In this document: piece after piece, positions 1-8,486 of the stretch | Layout of the letters: each line of letters starts with the position of its first letter | Position numbering within the stretch: the first letter of the stretch is position 1 | Assembly (NCBI RefSeq): GCF_014692505.1 | Contig: NZ_JACNYK010000007.1 | Location: forward strand, 62,001-126,000 | Length of the DNA: 64,000 nucleotides | Source of the DNA: Sphingobacterium arenae | GTDB taxonomy: Bacteria > Bacteroidota > Bacteroidia > Sphingobacteriales > Sphingobacteriaceae | Direction of reading: 5' to 3' | Program-made: the position numbers and the translations under genes | The notes under the pieces: model-generated | Databases searched by the model: none | Seen by the model: only the letters and a program-made list of their open reading frames with translations | What the model was told of the DNA's origin: nothing

Positions 1-315
1 GGAGGCTGTTTTGAAACCTCCGAAGTGACAACACACGACAAGCCGGTATTTCGAAAATACGATGTTATACATTATTGTGTGCCTAATATTGCTTCAAGGG
101 TTGCACGTACAGCAACCTATGCGTTCACAAACATAATGACTCCGCTGCTTCTCCAAATAGGGGAGTGCGGCGGAATGAACAATATGATCTGGTCTGATAA
201 ATGTATTCGAAGTGCGGTCTATCTCTATCAGGGGATGCTGACGAATAAAGACATTGCGGAAAAGTTTAACTTGCCATCAAAAGATTTGGATTTAATTATC
301 GTAGCTAATCAATAA
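1..315 (+). CDS. ald: Alanine dehydrogenase, C-terminal part (cut by window edge)
   Basis: The frame is open from the first base, so the start lies outside the window and 104 residues remain. Alanine dehydrogenase interconverts L-alanine and pyruvate with NAD and ammonia in the cytoplasm. The visible part contains IHYCVPNIASRVARTATYA followed by a Gly-rich stretch ending in GGMNNMIW, which I recognise as the C-terminal region of Bacteroidota Ald proteins (usually about 370-405 residues). An in-frame ATG or GTG is not needed here: the reading begins GGCFETSEVTTHD, upstream of any start. The next gene follows after 4 bases on the same strand, so cotranscription is likely. Family call is confident; catalytic N-terminal residues cannot be checked. 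Confidence 0.88.
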   Translation, partial: GGCFETSEVTTHDKPVFRKYDVIHYCVPNIASRVARTATYAFTNIMTPLLLQIGECGGMNNMIWSDKCIRSAVYLYQGMLTNKDIAEKFNLPSKDLDLIIVANQ

Positions 316-319
316 AAAG

Positions 320-1162
320 ATGAAATTTATTTATTCTATACTATTTGTCGTGTTATTAAACTATTATACACTTGCGCAAGAAAAAGTTGCACTATATGCC
401 GAGATCCCCAATGCAACAAAATCTGTAGAAGATCTAGGAGATGAAAATATCCCCGTTTTATATAAATATGAACTGCCAAGTGCGAAGCAAGCGGTATTGG
501 TAATCCCCGGCGGAGGATACTCCCATGTTGCTATTAATCATGAAGGGCATGAAATAGCCAAAGCATTTAACGAGGAAGGCTATAGTGCTTTTGTATTGTA
601 TTATCGTTTACCTAAAGATGCGTATATGGATGTGCGGAAGATAGGTCCTCTACAAGATGCCCAAAGAGGTATACAATATATTAAAGAACATTACGATTTT
701 GACCGGGTTGGTGTGATCGGGTTTTCGGCCGGCGGCCACTTGGCATCGTCTTTATCAAACCATTTTGACGATGTGAAGATTCGGAATGAAAATGCCATTA
801 ATTTAGCACCTGATTTTTCGGTATTGATTTATCCTGTTATTTCGATGGATGATGAAATTACACATAAAGGTTCTAAGAACAACTTGATAGGCGAGGAACC
901 GGGAAACGAAGATCTGATGTATTTTTCGTTAGAGAAACAGGTGTCCGCAAAAACTCCACCTACTTTTTTGGTACACGCAGAAGACGATAAAGCGGTTCCC
1001 GTGGCAAATGCAATACGTTATAAAGAGGCGTTGGACAGTACCGGGATAATGAATGATATATTTATTTATAAGACGGGAGGGCATGGTTTTGGATTGCATA
1101 ACAAAACTGATGCTAGAAAATGGTCAGAAGCCATGTTTAGTTGGCTAAAAGATTTGAAATGA
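320..1162 (+). CDS. Exported alpha/beta hydrolase (acetylxylan-esterase/BD-FAE-like)
   Basis: A 280-residue protein with a signal peptide ending near TLAQ (residue 20). The alpha/beta-hydrolase fold is shown by an oxyanion-hole GGGY motif (residues 64-67), the nucleophile elbow GFSAGG with Ser136, an acidic residue in HAEDDKAVP (about 222) and His255 in GGHGFG. This matches small secreted carbohydrate esterases and related peptidase-S9-like hydrolases of Bacteroidota that remove acetyl or feruloyl groups from xylan-type glycans; the substrate is inferred only. It likely acts in the periplasm or outside. It sits 4 bases after ald, and its stop codon overlaps the start of the thioredoxin-like gene (ATGA), suggesting translational coupling. 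Confidence 0.82.
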   Translation: MKFIYSILFVVLLNYYTLAQEKVALYAEIPNATKSVEDLGDENIPVLYKYELPSAKQAVLVIPGGGYSHVAINHEGHEIAKAFNEEGYSAFVLYYRLPKDAYMDVRKIGPLQDAQRGIQYIKEHYDFDRVGVIGFSAGGHLASSLSNHFDDVKIRNENAINLAPDFSVLIYPVISMDDEITHKGSKNNLIGEEPGNEDLMYFSLEKQVSAKTPPTFLVHAEDDKAVPVANAIRYKEALDSTGIMNDIFIYKTGGHGFGLHNKTDARKWSEAMFSWLKDLK

Positions 1163-1665
1163 AGAAAATTATATTCACGTTCATGTTGGGTGTTGGATTT
1201 TTAACCAGCCAATCTCAAGAATGGAAGGTACCTTTGTATGATAGGGTACCAGCGTTTACGGTGCAGGACAAAGAAGGGAACTCCATTGCGATCGAATCCT
1301 TGCGCGGAAAGGTCGTATTGTTGACCTTTTTTGCGACCTGGTGTCCTTCTTGTCGAGAAGAACTGCCTCATATTCAAAAGGACATATGGGATCGTTGGAA
1401 AACGCGAGATGATTTTACCGTTATGGTGTTAGCAAGGGAAGAAGGTTGGGATAAGCTGGATCCCTTTATGAAGAATACAGGCTATACTTTTCCAATATAC
1501 CCTGATTTAGAAAGGAAGGTTTTTAGCTTATTTGGTGATTCCTATATTCCTAGAAATGTATTGATCGATAAAGAAGGAAAAATTATTTACCGATCTATAG
1601 GCTACACGGAAAAAGAGTTTTCAGAACTGGTTAAACGTATCGAAACCGAATTGGAAAAAAAATAG
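1159..1665 (+). CDS. TlpA/ResA-like periplasmic thioredoxin
   Basis: I place the start at ATG 1159, not the in-frame TTG at 1141, because the ATG yields a proper signal peptide (MKKIIFTFMLGVGFLTSQSQ) and overlaps the upstream stop. The 168-residue product has a thioredoxin fold with the active-site motif WCPSC at residues 61-65 and the typical cis-Pro region SYIPRNVLID. Such proteins reduce or shuffle disulfides in the periplasm, for example during cytochrome maturation; the partner is unknown. It is the last gene of the ald-esterase run and converges on an ABC ATPase gene 7 bases away. Confidence 0.85.
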   Translation: MKKIIFTFMLGVGFLTSQSQEWKVPLYDRVPAFTVQDKEGNSIAIESLRGKVVLLTFFATWCPSCREELPHIQKDIWDRWKTRDDFTVMVLAREEGWDKLDPFMKNTGYTFPIYPDLERKVFSLFGDSYIPRNVLIDKEGKIIYRSIGYTEKEFSELVKRIETELEKK

Positions 1666-1672
1666 AGAAGTC

Positions 1673-2719
1673 TTATTCGAACGTGACATATCGTTTAATG
1701 TCGACTGTCACCTTGCTGCCGATAGAAATGTCGGCTAACGGGTGTAGAATAGCATGCAGCGTAAGCTGCTCGTTGTTCAATACCAACTCTTCGTAAAAGC
1801 CACGGAAACGAATGTCCTTTACTAAAAATGTGCCTTGAGGATTTTCCTTAAAGTCCACATCCTCCTGATGTATACCAATCGTTTGTTTTGATGATATACC
1901 GAGGCTTGTAGCCTGATCCGGCGATAGGATATTACTTTTTGCCAAAAGTTGTGCCGTGTAGCTGTGTGTAGGTTCGTAGTAGAGCTTTGTAGGAGAACCC
2001 TGTTCAATGATCCTTGCGTCTTTCATGACGATTAATTCATCGGCCATGGCTAGGACCTCTGTCGGATCATGCGAAACCAGAAGAATAGTAAGTCCTGTGT
2101 CTTCAACAATTTGTCGCATATCTTGTTGCAGTGCATCGCGAAAGGCAGCGTCGACTTGGTTGAATGGTTCGTCCATAAGCAATACCTCCGGTTCGTTCAC
2201 CAAAGCCCGTGCTATAGCGACGCGTTGTTTTTCTCCCCCGCTTAAGTCAGCAACACGTTGTTGAGCAAGGTGAAGAATTTTTAATCTGTCTAACGTTTCA
2301 CGTGTCTTCGATTCTTTAAGTGCGAGGTCGGTGTTCGGTAATTGCGACGCAATATTGTCCCAGACCTTTGCATAAAGATTAAGATCATCAAATCCTTGTG
2401 ATACCAACTTCATAGCAGGATGTCCAGGAATAAGTTTATCTTTTCGTGTGGGGATCAACCATCCCCGATAACGCACCTCTCCTGATGAGGGTTCTAATAA
2501 TCCATAAATGAGTTTTAATAGCGTGCTTTTACCGCTTCCCGACTCGCCGATAATAGCGGTGATTTTTCCTTCCGTAATACCGAAATCAACTGTATTGACG
2601 GCGGTAATGTCTTGGTGCGCATGAAAGGTATGGGAAAGATTTTCACCATTTATCAACGGTAATCCAATCCTTTGCTGGTCGGTCGGGACATATTGACAAG
2701 AAGAAGTTTGTTGCGCCAT
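1673..2719 (-). CDS. ABC transporter ATP-binding protein with TOBE-like C-terminus
   Basis: A 348-residue ATPase with Walker A GESGSGKST (residues 58-66), the signature LSGGEKQ (159-165), Walker B VLLMDEP (179-185) and the switch His in VSHDP. About 90 residues follow the ATPase domain (from the region around residue 255) and resemble the TOBE-type regulatory tail of the PotA/FbpC/MalK importer group. No permease or binding-protein gene is adjacent, so the substrate cannot be stated; it is an orphan ATPase in this window. The first 25 or so residues precede the ABC core and may be a poorly conserved extension. A TAnnTTTG-like -7 element (TACTTTTG, minus strand, 2745-2752) lies just upstream, without a clear -33. 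Confidence 0.8.
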   Translation of the reverse strand: MAQQTSSCQYVPTDQQRIGLPLINGENLSHTFHAHQDITAVNTVDFGITEGKITAIIGESGSGKSTLLKLIYGLLEPSSGEVRYRGWLIPTRKDKLIPGHPAMKLVSQGFDDLNLYAKVWDNIASQLPNTDLALKESKTRETLDRLKILHLAQQRVADLSGGEKQRVAIARALVNEPEVLLMDEPFNQVDAAFRDALQQDMRQIVEDTGLTILLVSHDPTEVLAMADELIVMKDARIIEQGSPTKLYYEPTHSYTAQLLAKSNILSPDQATSLGISSKQTIGIHQEDVDFKENPQGTFLVKDIRFRGFYEELVLNNEQLTLHAILHPLADISIGSKVTVDIKRYVTFE

Positions 2720-2793
2720 AGAGAATCTTGAACCTTGTGTGGCACAAAAGTAACATATTTTTAAGAATCATCCTTGTCCCCATGTCCCTATAC

Positions 2794-3579
2794 TTAAAAT
2801 CCTAACGACAATCCAAAAGTCAAATTATTTAATTTTTCTTGATCTGGGCTATTTTCAAACATATCGTTCATATAATATTTAGCAAAAACGCCCAATGACC
2901 CAAATCCTACTCTTGCGAATGCACCGTATTGAAAGCTCGCTAAATTGTAGTTATCCTTGAACTTTTGTTTGCCATGTTCTTCACTTTTGAATCGTTGTGT
3001 CCCTTTAAGGAGAATACCTGTCATCGCCCCAAAAGCAATTTTTGGCCGATATCCACGATGATTTCTGCGCCCCCGCCATTCGAAACTCAGTGGTGTGCGG
3101 AGGTAGGTCGAGGTAAAGATGTTCTTTTTATAGGTAATATCAGATGGCGTATAAGCTAACGGAGTTGCTTCTGTGTCTAAGATAATGTCATTTTTTAGTC
3201 GGAGGTAGTTCCATTCAAAACCCGCAGATACGTACATCTTAAAAGCATCATGGAAGCGAACGCCGAATTGTGCAACATCAAATCCAAAATTGGAGGCTTT
3301 TTTGTATTTCAAAAATTGATTTCCTTCTCCTAATGTAAAGCTTCCATCGTCCATAAGTCGGGAAAATCCCCAATCTATCCGAGTAAAGGTAAGACCTCCA
3401 AATATCCGCGGATATTTGATTACCCGACCACGGTCGTCATAATCTTTTTTTCCTAAGGTCGATTCAAGGTCGATTCTTCTGGAAACCGTATCATTGCTTT
3501 CGTCTTCTTGAGCAAAAGAGCGCATGGAGAAAAGTAGCGCTACGCCGATTAATGCAGCAAACAATAAGTTCTTTTTCAT
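2794..3579 (-). CDS. Predicted outer-membrane beta-barrel protein, unknown function
   Basis: A 261-residue protein with a signal peptide (MKKNLLFAALIGVALLFSMRSFAQ). The mature part has alternating aromatic/glycine beta-strand character and ends in LTFGLSLGF, with a terminal Phe typical of outer-membrane barrels. I do not recognise a named family. It is the last gene of a three-gene minus-strand run: ECF sigma factor, single-span membrane protein, then this one, with a 6-base gap to the middle gene. That arrangement suggests an envelope-linked sigma regulon, but the role is inferred from position only. Confidence 0.65.
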   Translation of the reverse strand: MKKNLLFAALIGVALLFSMRSFAQEDESNDTVSRRIDLESTLGKKDYDDRGRVIKYPRIFGGLTFTRIDWGFSRLMDDGSFTLGEGNQFLKYKKASNFGFDVAQFGVRFHDAFKMYVSAGFEWNYLRLKNDIILDTEATPLAYTPSDITYKKNIFTSTYLRTPLSFEWRGRRNHRGYRPKIAFGAMTGILLKGTQRFKSEEHGKQKFKDNYNLASFQYGAFARVGFGSLGVFAKYYMNDMFENSPDQEKLNNLTFGLSLGF

Positions 3580-3585
3580 AATGTA

Positions 3586-4347
3586 TTATCTTCTTTTTTT
3601 ATTACGGTTTTTTACTAAACTATTGACTATATCGAGACGAAGAAATCCTTCTTCATCTTTACTGAATTGAATGGTTGTATGATCACTAGGGTTTAAAGCA
3701 TCTGATATTTTGTTCAAAATGCCGGGTACAATACCTCCGGCTGGTTTTCGCGTGGACGCTAACATACTTTCCTCTGTTTCCGGACTATCAATTAACGGGG
3801 CGACCGGTGGAACCGTGATAACATACTCCTGCTGTGCTTTGTCATCCATATCAACACCACGTGCAAGCGGCAATGAGACACCGGCAGGTTTTAGCTCTAC
3901 AAGTTCTAAACGAGGTTCTTCCGGTTGGGGTAAATGTGCCTTAATAGGTCTTCTTTGCTTGGGTCTGGAAGCATGCTGCGTGGATGCTTGCGTCTTTGTT
4001 ACTTCTTGTTCTGATGGCTCCAAATATCCATCCGCAACAGCGGGTATTTGTCGAACAGATGTGGCGGAATCTTGCCATGTATTCGCTGGTGCTGTGGGTA
4101 CCCCTTTTTGCGCTATGGTCGGTATATCACGTACAGGTGTAGGTTGCATCATGTTGTATACCAAGGCAATCAAGCCTAGGCATCCAATAGCTATTGCAGC
4201 ATAATGTATCCAGCTAAATCTTCCGGCTGATGCAACCCTTGGTTGATCCAATTGGCTTTCAATCTTATGCCAAATATCCTTTTTGGGAGAGACGCTATGC
4301 TGTTCCAGTTGTCCCTTGAATAGTTTGTCTAGCTCTTTGTCTTTCAT
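3586..4347 (-). CDS. Single-span membrane protein, probable anti-sigma partner
   Basis: A 253-residue protein with a cytoplasmic-looking N-terminus (about 45 residues, charged, KDIWHKIESQL), one membrane segment around residues 45-67 (WIHYAAIAIGCLGLIALVYN), a Pro/Thr/Gln-rich region and a basic C-terminus ending in KNRNKKRR. Its start overlaps the sigma factor stop by 4 bases (ATGA), a hallmark of co-translated sigma/anti-sigma pairs. No zinc-binding anti-sigma motif is evident, and the sequence is low in recognisable domains. Function as an anti-sigma factor is inferred from topology and gene order; alternatively it is a membrane scaffold for the barrel protein downstream. Confidence 0.6.
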   Translation of the reverse strand: MKDKELDKLFKGQLEQHSVSPKKDIWHKIESQLDQPRVASAGRFSWIHYAAIAIGCLGLIALVYNMMQPTPVRDIPTIAQKGVPTAPANTWQDSATSVRQIPAVADGYLEPSEQEVTKTQASTQHASRPKQRRPIKAHLPQPEEPRLELVELKPAGVSLPLARGVDMDDKAQQEYVITVPPVAPLIDSPETEESMLASTRKPAGGIVPGILNKISDALNPSDHTTIQFSKDEEGFLRLDIVNSLVKNRNKKRR

Positions 4348-4880
4348 AACCCGATGTTTTCAATTTTCATCAATTGCTCTTTAAGTGACTGCCGCGCTCT
4401 GGACAACTGTGATTTGGAATTACCCTCGCTGATAGACAATATTTCGGCGATCTCTTTATGTGAATAACCTTCAATCACGTACAAGTTAAATACCGTACGA
4501 TAACCTAAAGGAAGCGCGGTCACCATCGCTAGCAGATCTTTATAGTGTAGATGTTCGTCGCTCCCCGAGCAGCTGTCGGGCATGGCATAATCCTGTGCAA
4601 GCGGTTCAAAAGAACGTCTGTCCTTATTTCGGTGTAATTCAATGGCGGTGTTGACCATGATTTTACGAATCCATCCTTCTAAGGAACCTTTATTGTCAAA
4701 TAATTGCCCTTTTGTGAACACTTTAATGAATCCTGTTTGGAGGATTTCTTCTGCTTCCGCCTCCGTTTGTGCATAACGCATGCATACGCTGAACATTCGA
4801 CCGGACAACGTTTGATACAATTGAAACTGTGCTTTGCGGTTTCCCGCGAGACAGGCATTCCATATCGTATCTAAGTTCAT
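4344..4880 (-). CDS. ECF-type RNA polymerase sigma-70 factor
   Basis: I use ATG at 4880 (178 residues) rather than the in-frame TTG at 4889. Region 2 is visible as AYAQ-like core CMRYAQTEAEAEEILQTGF with GSLEGWIRKIMVNTAIELHR, and region 4 as LPLGYRTVFNLYVIEGYSHK followed by the helix-turn-helix EIAEILSISEGNSKSQLSRAR. This is the organisation of Bacteroidota ECF sigma factors. It directs RNA polymerase to a small regulon. It heads a sigma / single-span protein / barrel protein operon and lies two genes downstream of porX on the same strand. Target promoters cannot be deduced from this window. Confidence 0.88.
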   Translation of the reverse strand: MNLDTIWNACLAGNRKAQFQLYQTLSGRMFSVCMRYAQTEAEAEEILQTGFIKVFTKGQLFDNKGSLEGWIRKIMVNTAIELHRNKDRRSFEPLAQDYAMPDSCSGSDEHLHYKDLLAMVTALPLGYRTVFNLYVIEGYSHKEIAEILSISEGNSKSQLSRARQSLKEQLMKIENIGL

Positions 4881-4951
4881 GTAGTCCAATTTCAGTTCAG
4901 TCTTTGCTATAAAGACGATCGTAATGACACAAAGGTTGCATGATGCAAGAA

Positions 4952-5362
4952 TTATTTTACTTCAATTGTTCTGCTGTCTGGTGATAATACACGAATTGTT
5001 ATTTGCCGAGACCCGTCAGGAAGAAGATTGGGTATTTTTTCCGGCCACTCCACGAAACAATAGGCGTCTGTATAAAAATAGTCCTCGTAACCCATGTCTA
5101 AAGCTTCTACTTCGTGCTTTAGGCGATAAAAATCGAAATGATATATAGGGCCGGAGGGCGAACGATATTCATTAACGATAGAGAATGTGGGACTACTGGT
5201 GCTATCAAGCACGCCCAATGCTTTGCAAAACGAGTTGACCAATGTTGTTTTACCCGCTCCCATATCGCCATACAGCAAAAAAATCCTATCGTCCGGAAAA
5301 TTGGATAATATTTGCTTCGCTGCTAAATCGACTTCTTGAAGGTTGTTTATGGTAACGTTCAT
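4952..5362 (-). CDS. tsaE: tRNA threonylcarbamoyladenosine biosynthesis ATPase TsaE
   Basis: A 136-residue P-loop ATPase with Walker A GDMGAGKTTL (about residues 32-41) and the family signature SSPTFSIVNEY followed by HFDFYRL. TsaE acts with TsaB, TsaD and TsaC in making t6A37 in ANN-decoding tRNAs, and is essential or near-essential in many bacteria. Length fits the family (about 135-155). It lies 7 bases downstream of porX and probably is cotranscribed with it. In other Bacteroidota I recall tsaE being close to ald, which here lies about 4.6 kb away with an intervening block. Confidence 0.93.
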   Translation of the reverse strand: MNVTINNLQEVDLAAKQILSNFPDDRIFLLYGDMGAGKTTLVNSFCKALGVLDSTSSPTFSIVNEYRSPSGPIYHFDFYRLKHEVEALDMGYEDYFYTDAYCFVEWPEKIPNLLPDGSRQITIRVLSPDSRTIEVK

Positions 5363-5369
5363 AATGACA

Positions 5370-6926
5370 TTATTTGGGGGTATAAACTGCGTACGGAATA
5401 ATCATCTCTTCTAAAGAGATGCCTCCGTGTTGAAAGGTTTCATTGTAATAATTGGCAAAATGGTTGTAGTTGTTTGGGTATACAAAGAAGTAATCATCTC
5501 TAGCAAACACAAACGCCGAACTTACATGAAGTTTGGGAAGCTGCGCATCGTGCGGATTCTTAATGACAAATACTTCTTTGTTTTTGTAGTTTAAATTTCG
5601 TCCTTGTTTATATCTCAAGTTTGTGTTTGTATTTCGATCGCCGATAATCTTACTAGGCTTCTTTACCCGTATAGTACCGTGATCGGTTGTAATGATAATG
5701 CGTACATTTCGTTGGGCGAGCCACTTGAGGGCATCTAGTAGCGGAGAATGCTCAAACCAGGATAATGTTAGCGAACGATAAGCCCGTTCATCATTTGCCA
5801 GTTCCCGAATCATCGCCACATCCGTTCGCGCATGCGAAAGCATGTCTACGAAGTTGTATACCAGGACGTTTAAGTCGTTTTGCATCAGGTTATTAAGCGA
5901 CTCAACAATGTCTCTGCCTTGGCTTAAAGTCAGTATTTTATGATACGAGTGTTTTAAATCGCGGCGATAAATACGGCTGATCTGGTCAGCCAAAAATTTG
6001 TCTTCATGTAAATTTTTACCTCCGTCTTCATCGTCGTTTTGCCAAAAGTCGGGAAATCTTTTTTCCATTTCCAACGGCGTTAAGCCACTGAAAATGGCAT
6101 TTCTAGCATATTGGGTGGCCGTAGGCAAAATGCTGTAATAAGCGTCTTCCTCTTCCAACCTGTAATAATCCGTTATGATTTCATTTATTACTTTCCATTG
6201 GTCATACCGCAGGTTATCAATTAAGAAGAAGAAAGTAGGACGCTCCTTATCCAGTTGGGGAAATACCTTGTTCTTAAAAAGTTGATGCGATTGAATGGGG
6301 CCCTCTTCTCTATTTTGTATCCAATTTAGGTAATTTTTTTCTATGAATTTGGAAAAAAGTGTGTTGGCATCTGCCTTTTGCATCGTCAGAATCTCGTGCA
6401 TACCCGCATCTTCCAATTTTTGCAACGATAGTTCCCAATAAATCAGTTTACGATACGTACTGATCCATTCTTTGTAATCGAGGTCGTCGTTAATGGTCAT
6501 CCCCAGATTTCGGAACTCCTGCTGATAAGCCATCGATGTTTTTTCGCTCACCAACCGTTTATTTTCAGTGAATTTTTTTATCGTCATAAGAATTTGCTTG
6601 GGATTGACCGGCTTTATTAAATAATCGTCAATCTTAGAGCCTATCGCATCTTCCATGAGGTGTTCTTCTTCATTTTTTGTTACCAAGACCGTTGGGATAG
6701 TAGGATTGATTGTTTTCAATATCGCTAACGTTTCCAATCCCGTTTTACCTGGCATATTTTCATCGAGGAAGACTAAGTCAAAGGGTTCATTTTGAAAGGC
6801 TTCCACAGCATCGTTGCCGTTATTGACGGTTTTAACCCGGTATCCTCTTTCTTCTAATAATAAAATATGTGGCCTTAGAAATTCAATTTCATCGTCGGCC
6901 CAAAGTATATGTATCTTTTGTATCAT
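5370..6926 (-). CDS. porX: PorX-type response regulator with PglZ phosphodiesterase domain
   Basis: A 518-residue two-domain protein. Residues 1-120 form a receiver: acidic cluster ADDE (10-13), phospho-acceptor Asp55 in FLDENMPG, and the invariant Lys105 in LIKP. The rest is a PglZ/alkaline-phosphatase-superfamily domain: metal site FFLIDNLRYD, catalytic Thr region PTATQYARN, FVDMLSHAR, and ITTDHGTI. In Porphyromonas and Flavobacterium, PorX with the kinase PorY controls type IX secretion genes, and its PglZ domain hydrolyses cyclic or linear oligonucleotides. PorY is not in this window. tsaE follows 7 bases downstream; an ECF sigma gene is nearby, which is of interest because PorX works with an ECF sigma (SigP) in Porphyromonas. 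Confidence 0.92.
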   Translation of the reverse strand: MIQKIHILWADDEIEFLRPHILLLEERGYRVKTVNNGNDAVEAFQNEPFDLVFLDENMPGKTGLETLAILKTINPTIPTVLVTKNEEEHLMEDAIGSKIDDYLIKPVNPKQILMTIKKFTENKRLVSEKTSMAYQQEFRNLGMTINDDLDYKEWISTYRKLIYWELSLQKLEDAGMHEILTMQKADANTLFSKFIEKNYLNWIQNREEGPIQSHQLFKNKVFPQLDKERPTFFFLIDNLRYDQWKVINEIITDYYRLEEEDAYYSILPTATQYARNAIFSGLTPLEMEKRFPDFWQNDDEDGGKNLHEDKFLADQISRIYRRDLKHSYHKILTLSQGRDIVESLNNLMQNDLNVLVYNFVDMLSHARTDVAMIRELANDERAYRSLTLSWFEHSPLLDALKWLAQRNVRIIITTDHGTIRVKKPSKIIGDRNTNTNLRYKQGRNLNYKNKEVFVIKNPHDAQLPKLHVSSAFVFARDDYFFVYPNNYNHFANYYNETFQHGGISLEEMIIPYAVYTPK

Positions 6927-7199
6927 TTATTTTTAACATTAATTAACTTCATTCTGCTTATCTTTGCGCTTAATTTAGACATCCGAAAACGCTTAAGCCC
7001 AACGGAAAAAGAGAGAGATGGACGGCTATGTTGAAGTAGAAGGAGCTTGTCCTCATTGTGTCTCAAACATAGACAAATTCATTTTTATATGCAATATAAT
7101 TATAAGGCATATAAAAATGATTTGTTCTAGCTCTCCTCGGCCACTAAGTACTTTGGTTAGAGGAAATTTAAAGATAATAATTAACATCAAAGCGTAAAG

Positions 7200-8465
7200 T
7201 TGAATAAGAAAAAAATAATTAACGACCCTGTTTACGGATTTGTCACTATTCCGTCGGCTTTCATTTTTGACCTTATTCAGCATCCATATCTTCAACGTTT
7301 GCGTTTCATTAAACAGGTGAGTATGACGCATTTGGTGTACCCCGGAGCGCTTCATACGCGTTTCCAGCACGTCATTGGCGCTATGCATCTGATGTCGTTA
7401 GCGATGGATACGCTTCGTCATAAAAATATACCGATCAGTTCCGAAGAAGAAGAAGCTGTTCTGATTGCTATATTGCTGCACGATATAGGTCACGGCCCTT
7501 TTTCGCATTCCTTAGAACATACACTTATTGAGGGTGTATCCCATGAAATGCTTTCGTCGTTATTAATGGATAAATTGAACGAAGAATTTGACGGCAAACT
7601 GTCCTTAGCGATTACTATTTTTAACGACCAGTATCCTCGAAAATTTTTTCATCAACTTGTTTCCAGTCAACTGGATATGGATCGTATGGATTATCTCAAC
7701 CGCGATAGTTTTTTTACGGGCGTGTCCGAAGGTGTTATTTCTTTTGACCGCATTATTACGATGCTCAATGTGGAAGGGGAGGAACTGGTCGTCGAAGCGA
7801 AGGGCATCTATTCTGTTGAAAAATTCTTGATCGCTCGTCGCTTGATGTATTGGCAGGTTTATTTACATAAAACGGTCATCAGTGCAGAGCAAATGCTGAT
7901 TAAGATTCTATTTCGGGCAAAAGAGCTGGCGGTACAGGGAACCAAGTTATTTACCACGAGTGCGTTGAATCATTTTTTGACAGATAAGATTAATCACCTT
8001 AATTTTTTAGATGACCCTCTTCATTTAGAATGGTTTACACGTTTAGATGACACAGATATTCTTTCCGCATTGAAAGAATGGGTGTACGCCGAAGATAAAA
8101 TTCTGCGTACCCTTTGTCAGAAATTGATTAATCGCGATCTGTTACGTACCGAACTTAGAAATACGCCGTTTTTGGAAGCGGAAGTTGAATTAGTGCAGAA
8201 TAAGGTGAAAGCACATTTTAATTTGACGGACCATGAGGTCGATTTTTTCGTGTATACACAGGTTGTACAGAATAGTGCCTATGATATACAACATAATAAC
8301 ATTAAAATCATCAACAATAGGGGTTATGTTCAGGACATTACAGAAGCCTCGGATGTTTCCAATTTGGAAGCGTTAGCAAAGCGGGTGGTCAAGTTTGCTA
8401 TTTCCTATCCAAAGGAAATAGGGCACCCGTTAGATGGAGGGAATAATTTCTCAAAAAATAATTAA
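7200..8465 (+). CDS. HD-domain phosphohydrolase (dGTPase/SAMHD1-like superfamily)
   Basis: A 421-residue HD-superfamily protein starting at TTG 7200; no ATG exists upstream in frame, and the start NKKKIINDPVYGFVTIP is the usual N-terminus of the family. Metal ligands are seen in THTRFQH-like HTRFQHVIG (H52, H57), the HD pair in LLHDIGHGPFSH (His94, Asp95) and the downstream Asp in SQLDMDRMDYL. Related proteins hydrolyse dNTPs or other nucleotides; the actual substrate is not known. It precedes lpxD by 21 bases, an arrangement I associate with Bacteroidota lipid A clusters, so it may share their transcript. Confidence 0.85.
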   Translation: MNKKKIINDPVYGFVTIPSAFIFDLIQHPYLQRLRFIKQVSMTHLVYPGALHTRFQHVIGAMHLMSLAMDTLRHKNIPISSEEEEAVLIAILLHDIGHGPFSHSLEHTLIEGVSHEMLSSLLMDKLNEEFDGKLSLAITIFNDQYPRKFFHQLVSSQLDMDRMDYLNRDSFFTGVSEGVISFDRIITMLNVEGEELVVEAKGIYSVEKFLIARRLMYWQVYLHKTVISAEQMLIKILFRAKELAVQGTKLFTTSALNHFLTDKINHLNFLDDPLHLEWFTRLDDTDILSALKEWVYAEDKILRTLCQKLINRDLLRTELRNTPFLEAEVELVQNKVKAHFNLTDHEVDFFVYTQVVQNSAYDIQHNNIKIINNRGYVQDITEASDVSNLEALAKRVVKFAISYPKEIGHPLDGGNNFSKNN

Positions 8466-8486
8466 GAAAAAGTATACATTTGTAAG

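Noticed and set aside
3710..4204. A 164-codon open frame on the plus strand inside the anti-sigma-like gene
   Set aside because: It is Cys/Ser/Gly-rich without domain character and is fully antisense to a gene with a convincing membrane segment and operon context.
8475..8482. TACATTTG just before lpxD as a promoter for a leaderless transcript
   Set aside because: It fits the -7 consensus but has no -33 box, lies only 5 bases before the ATG, and lpxD follows the HD gene closely in an apparent operon.
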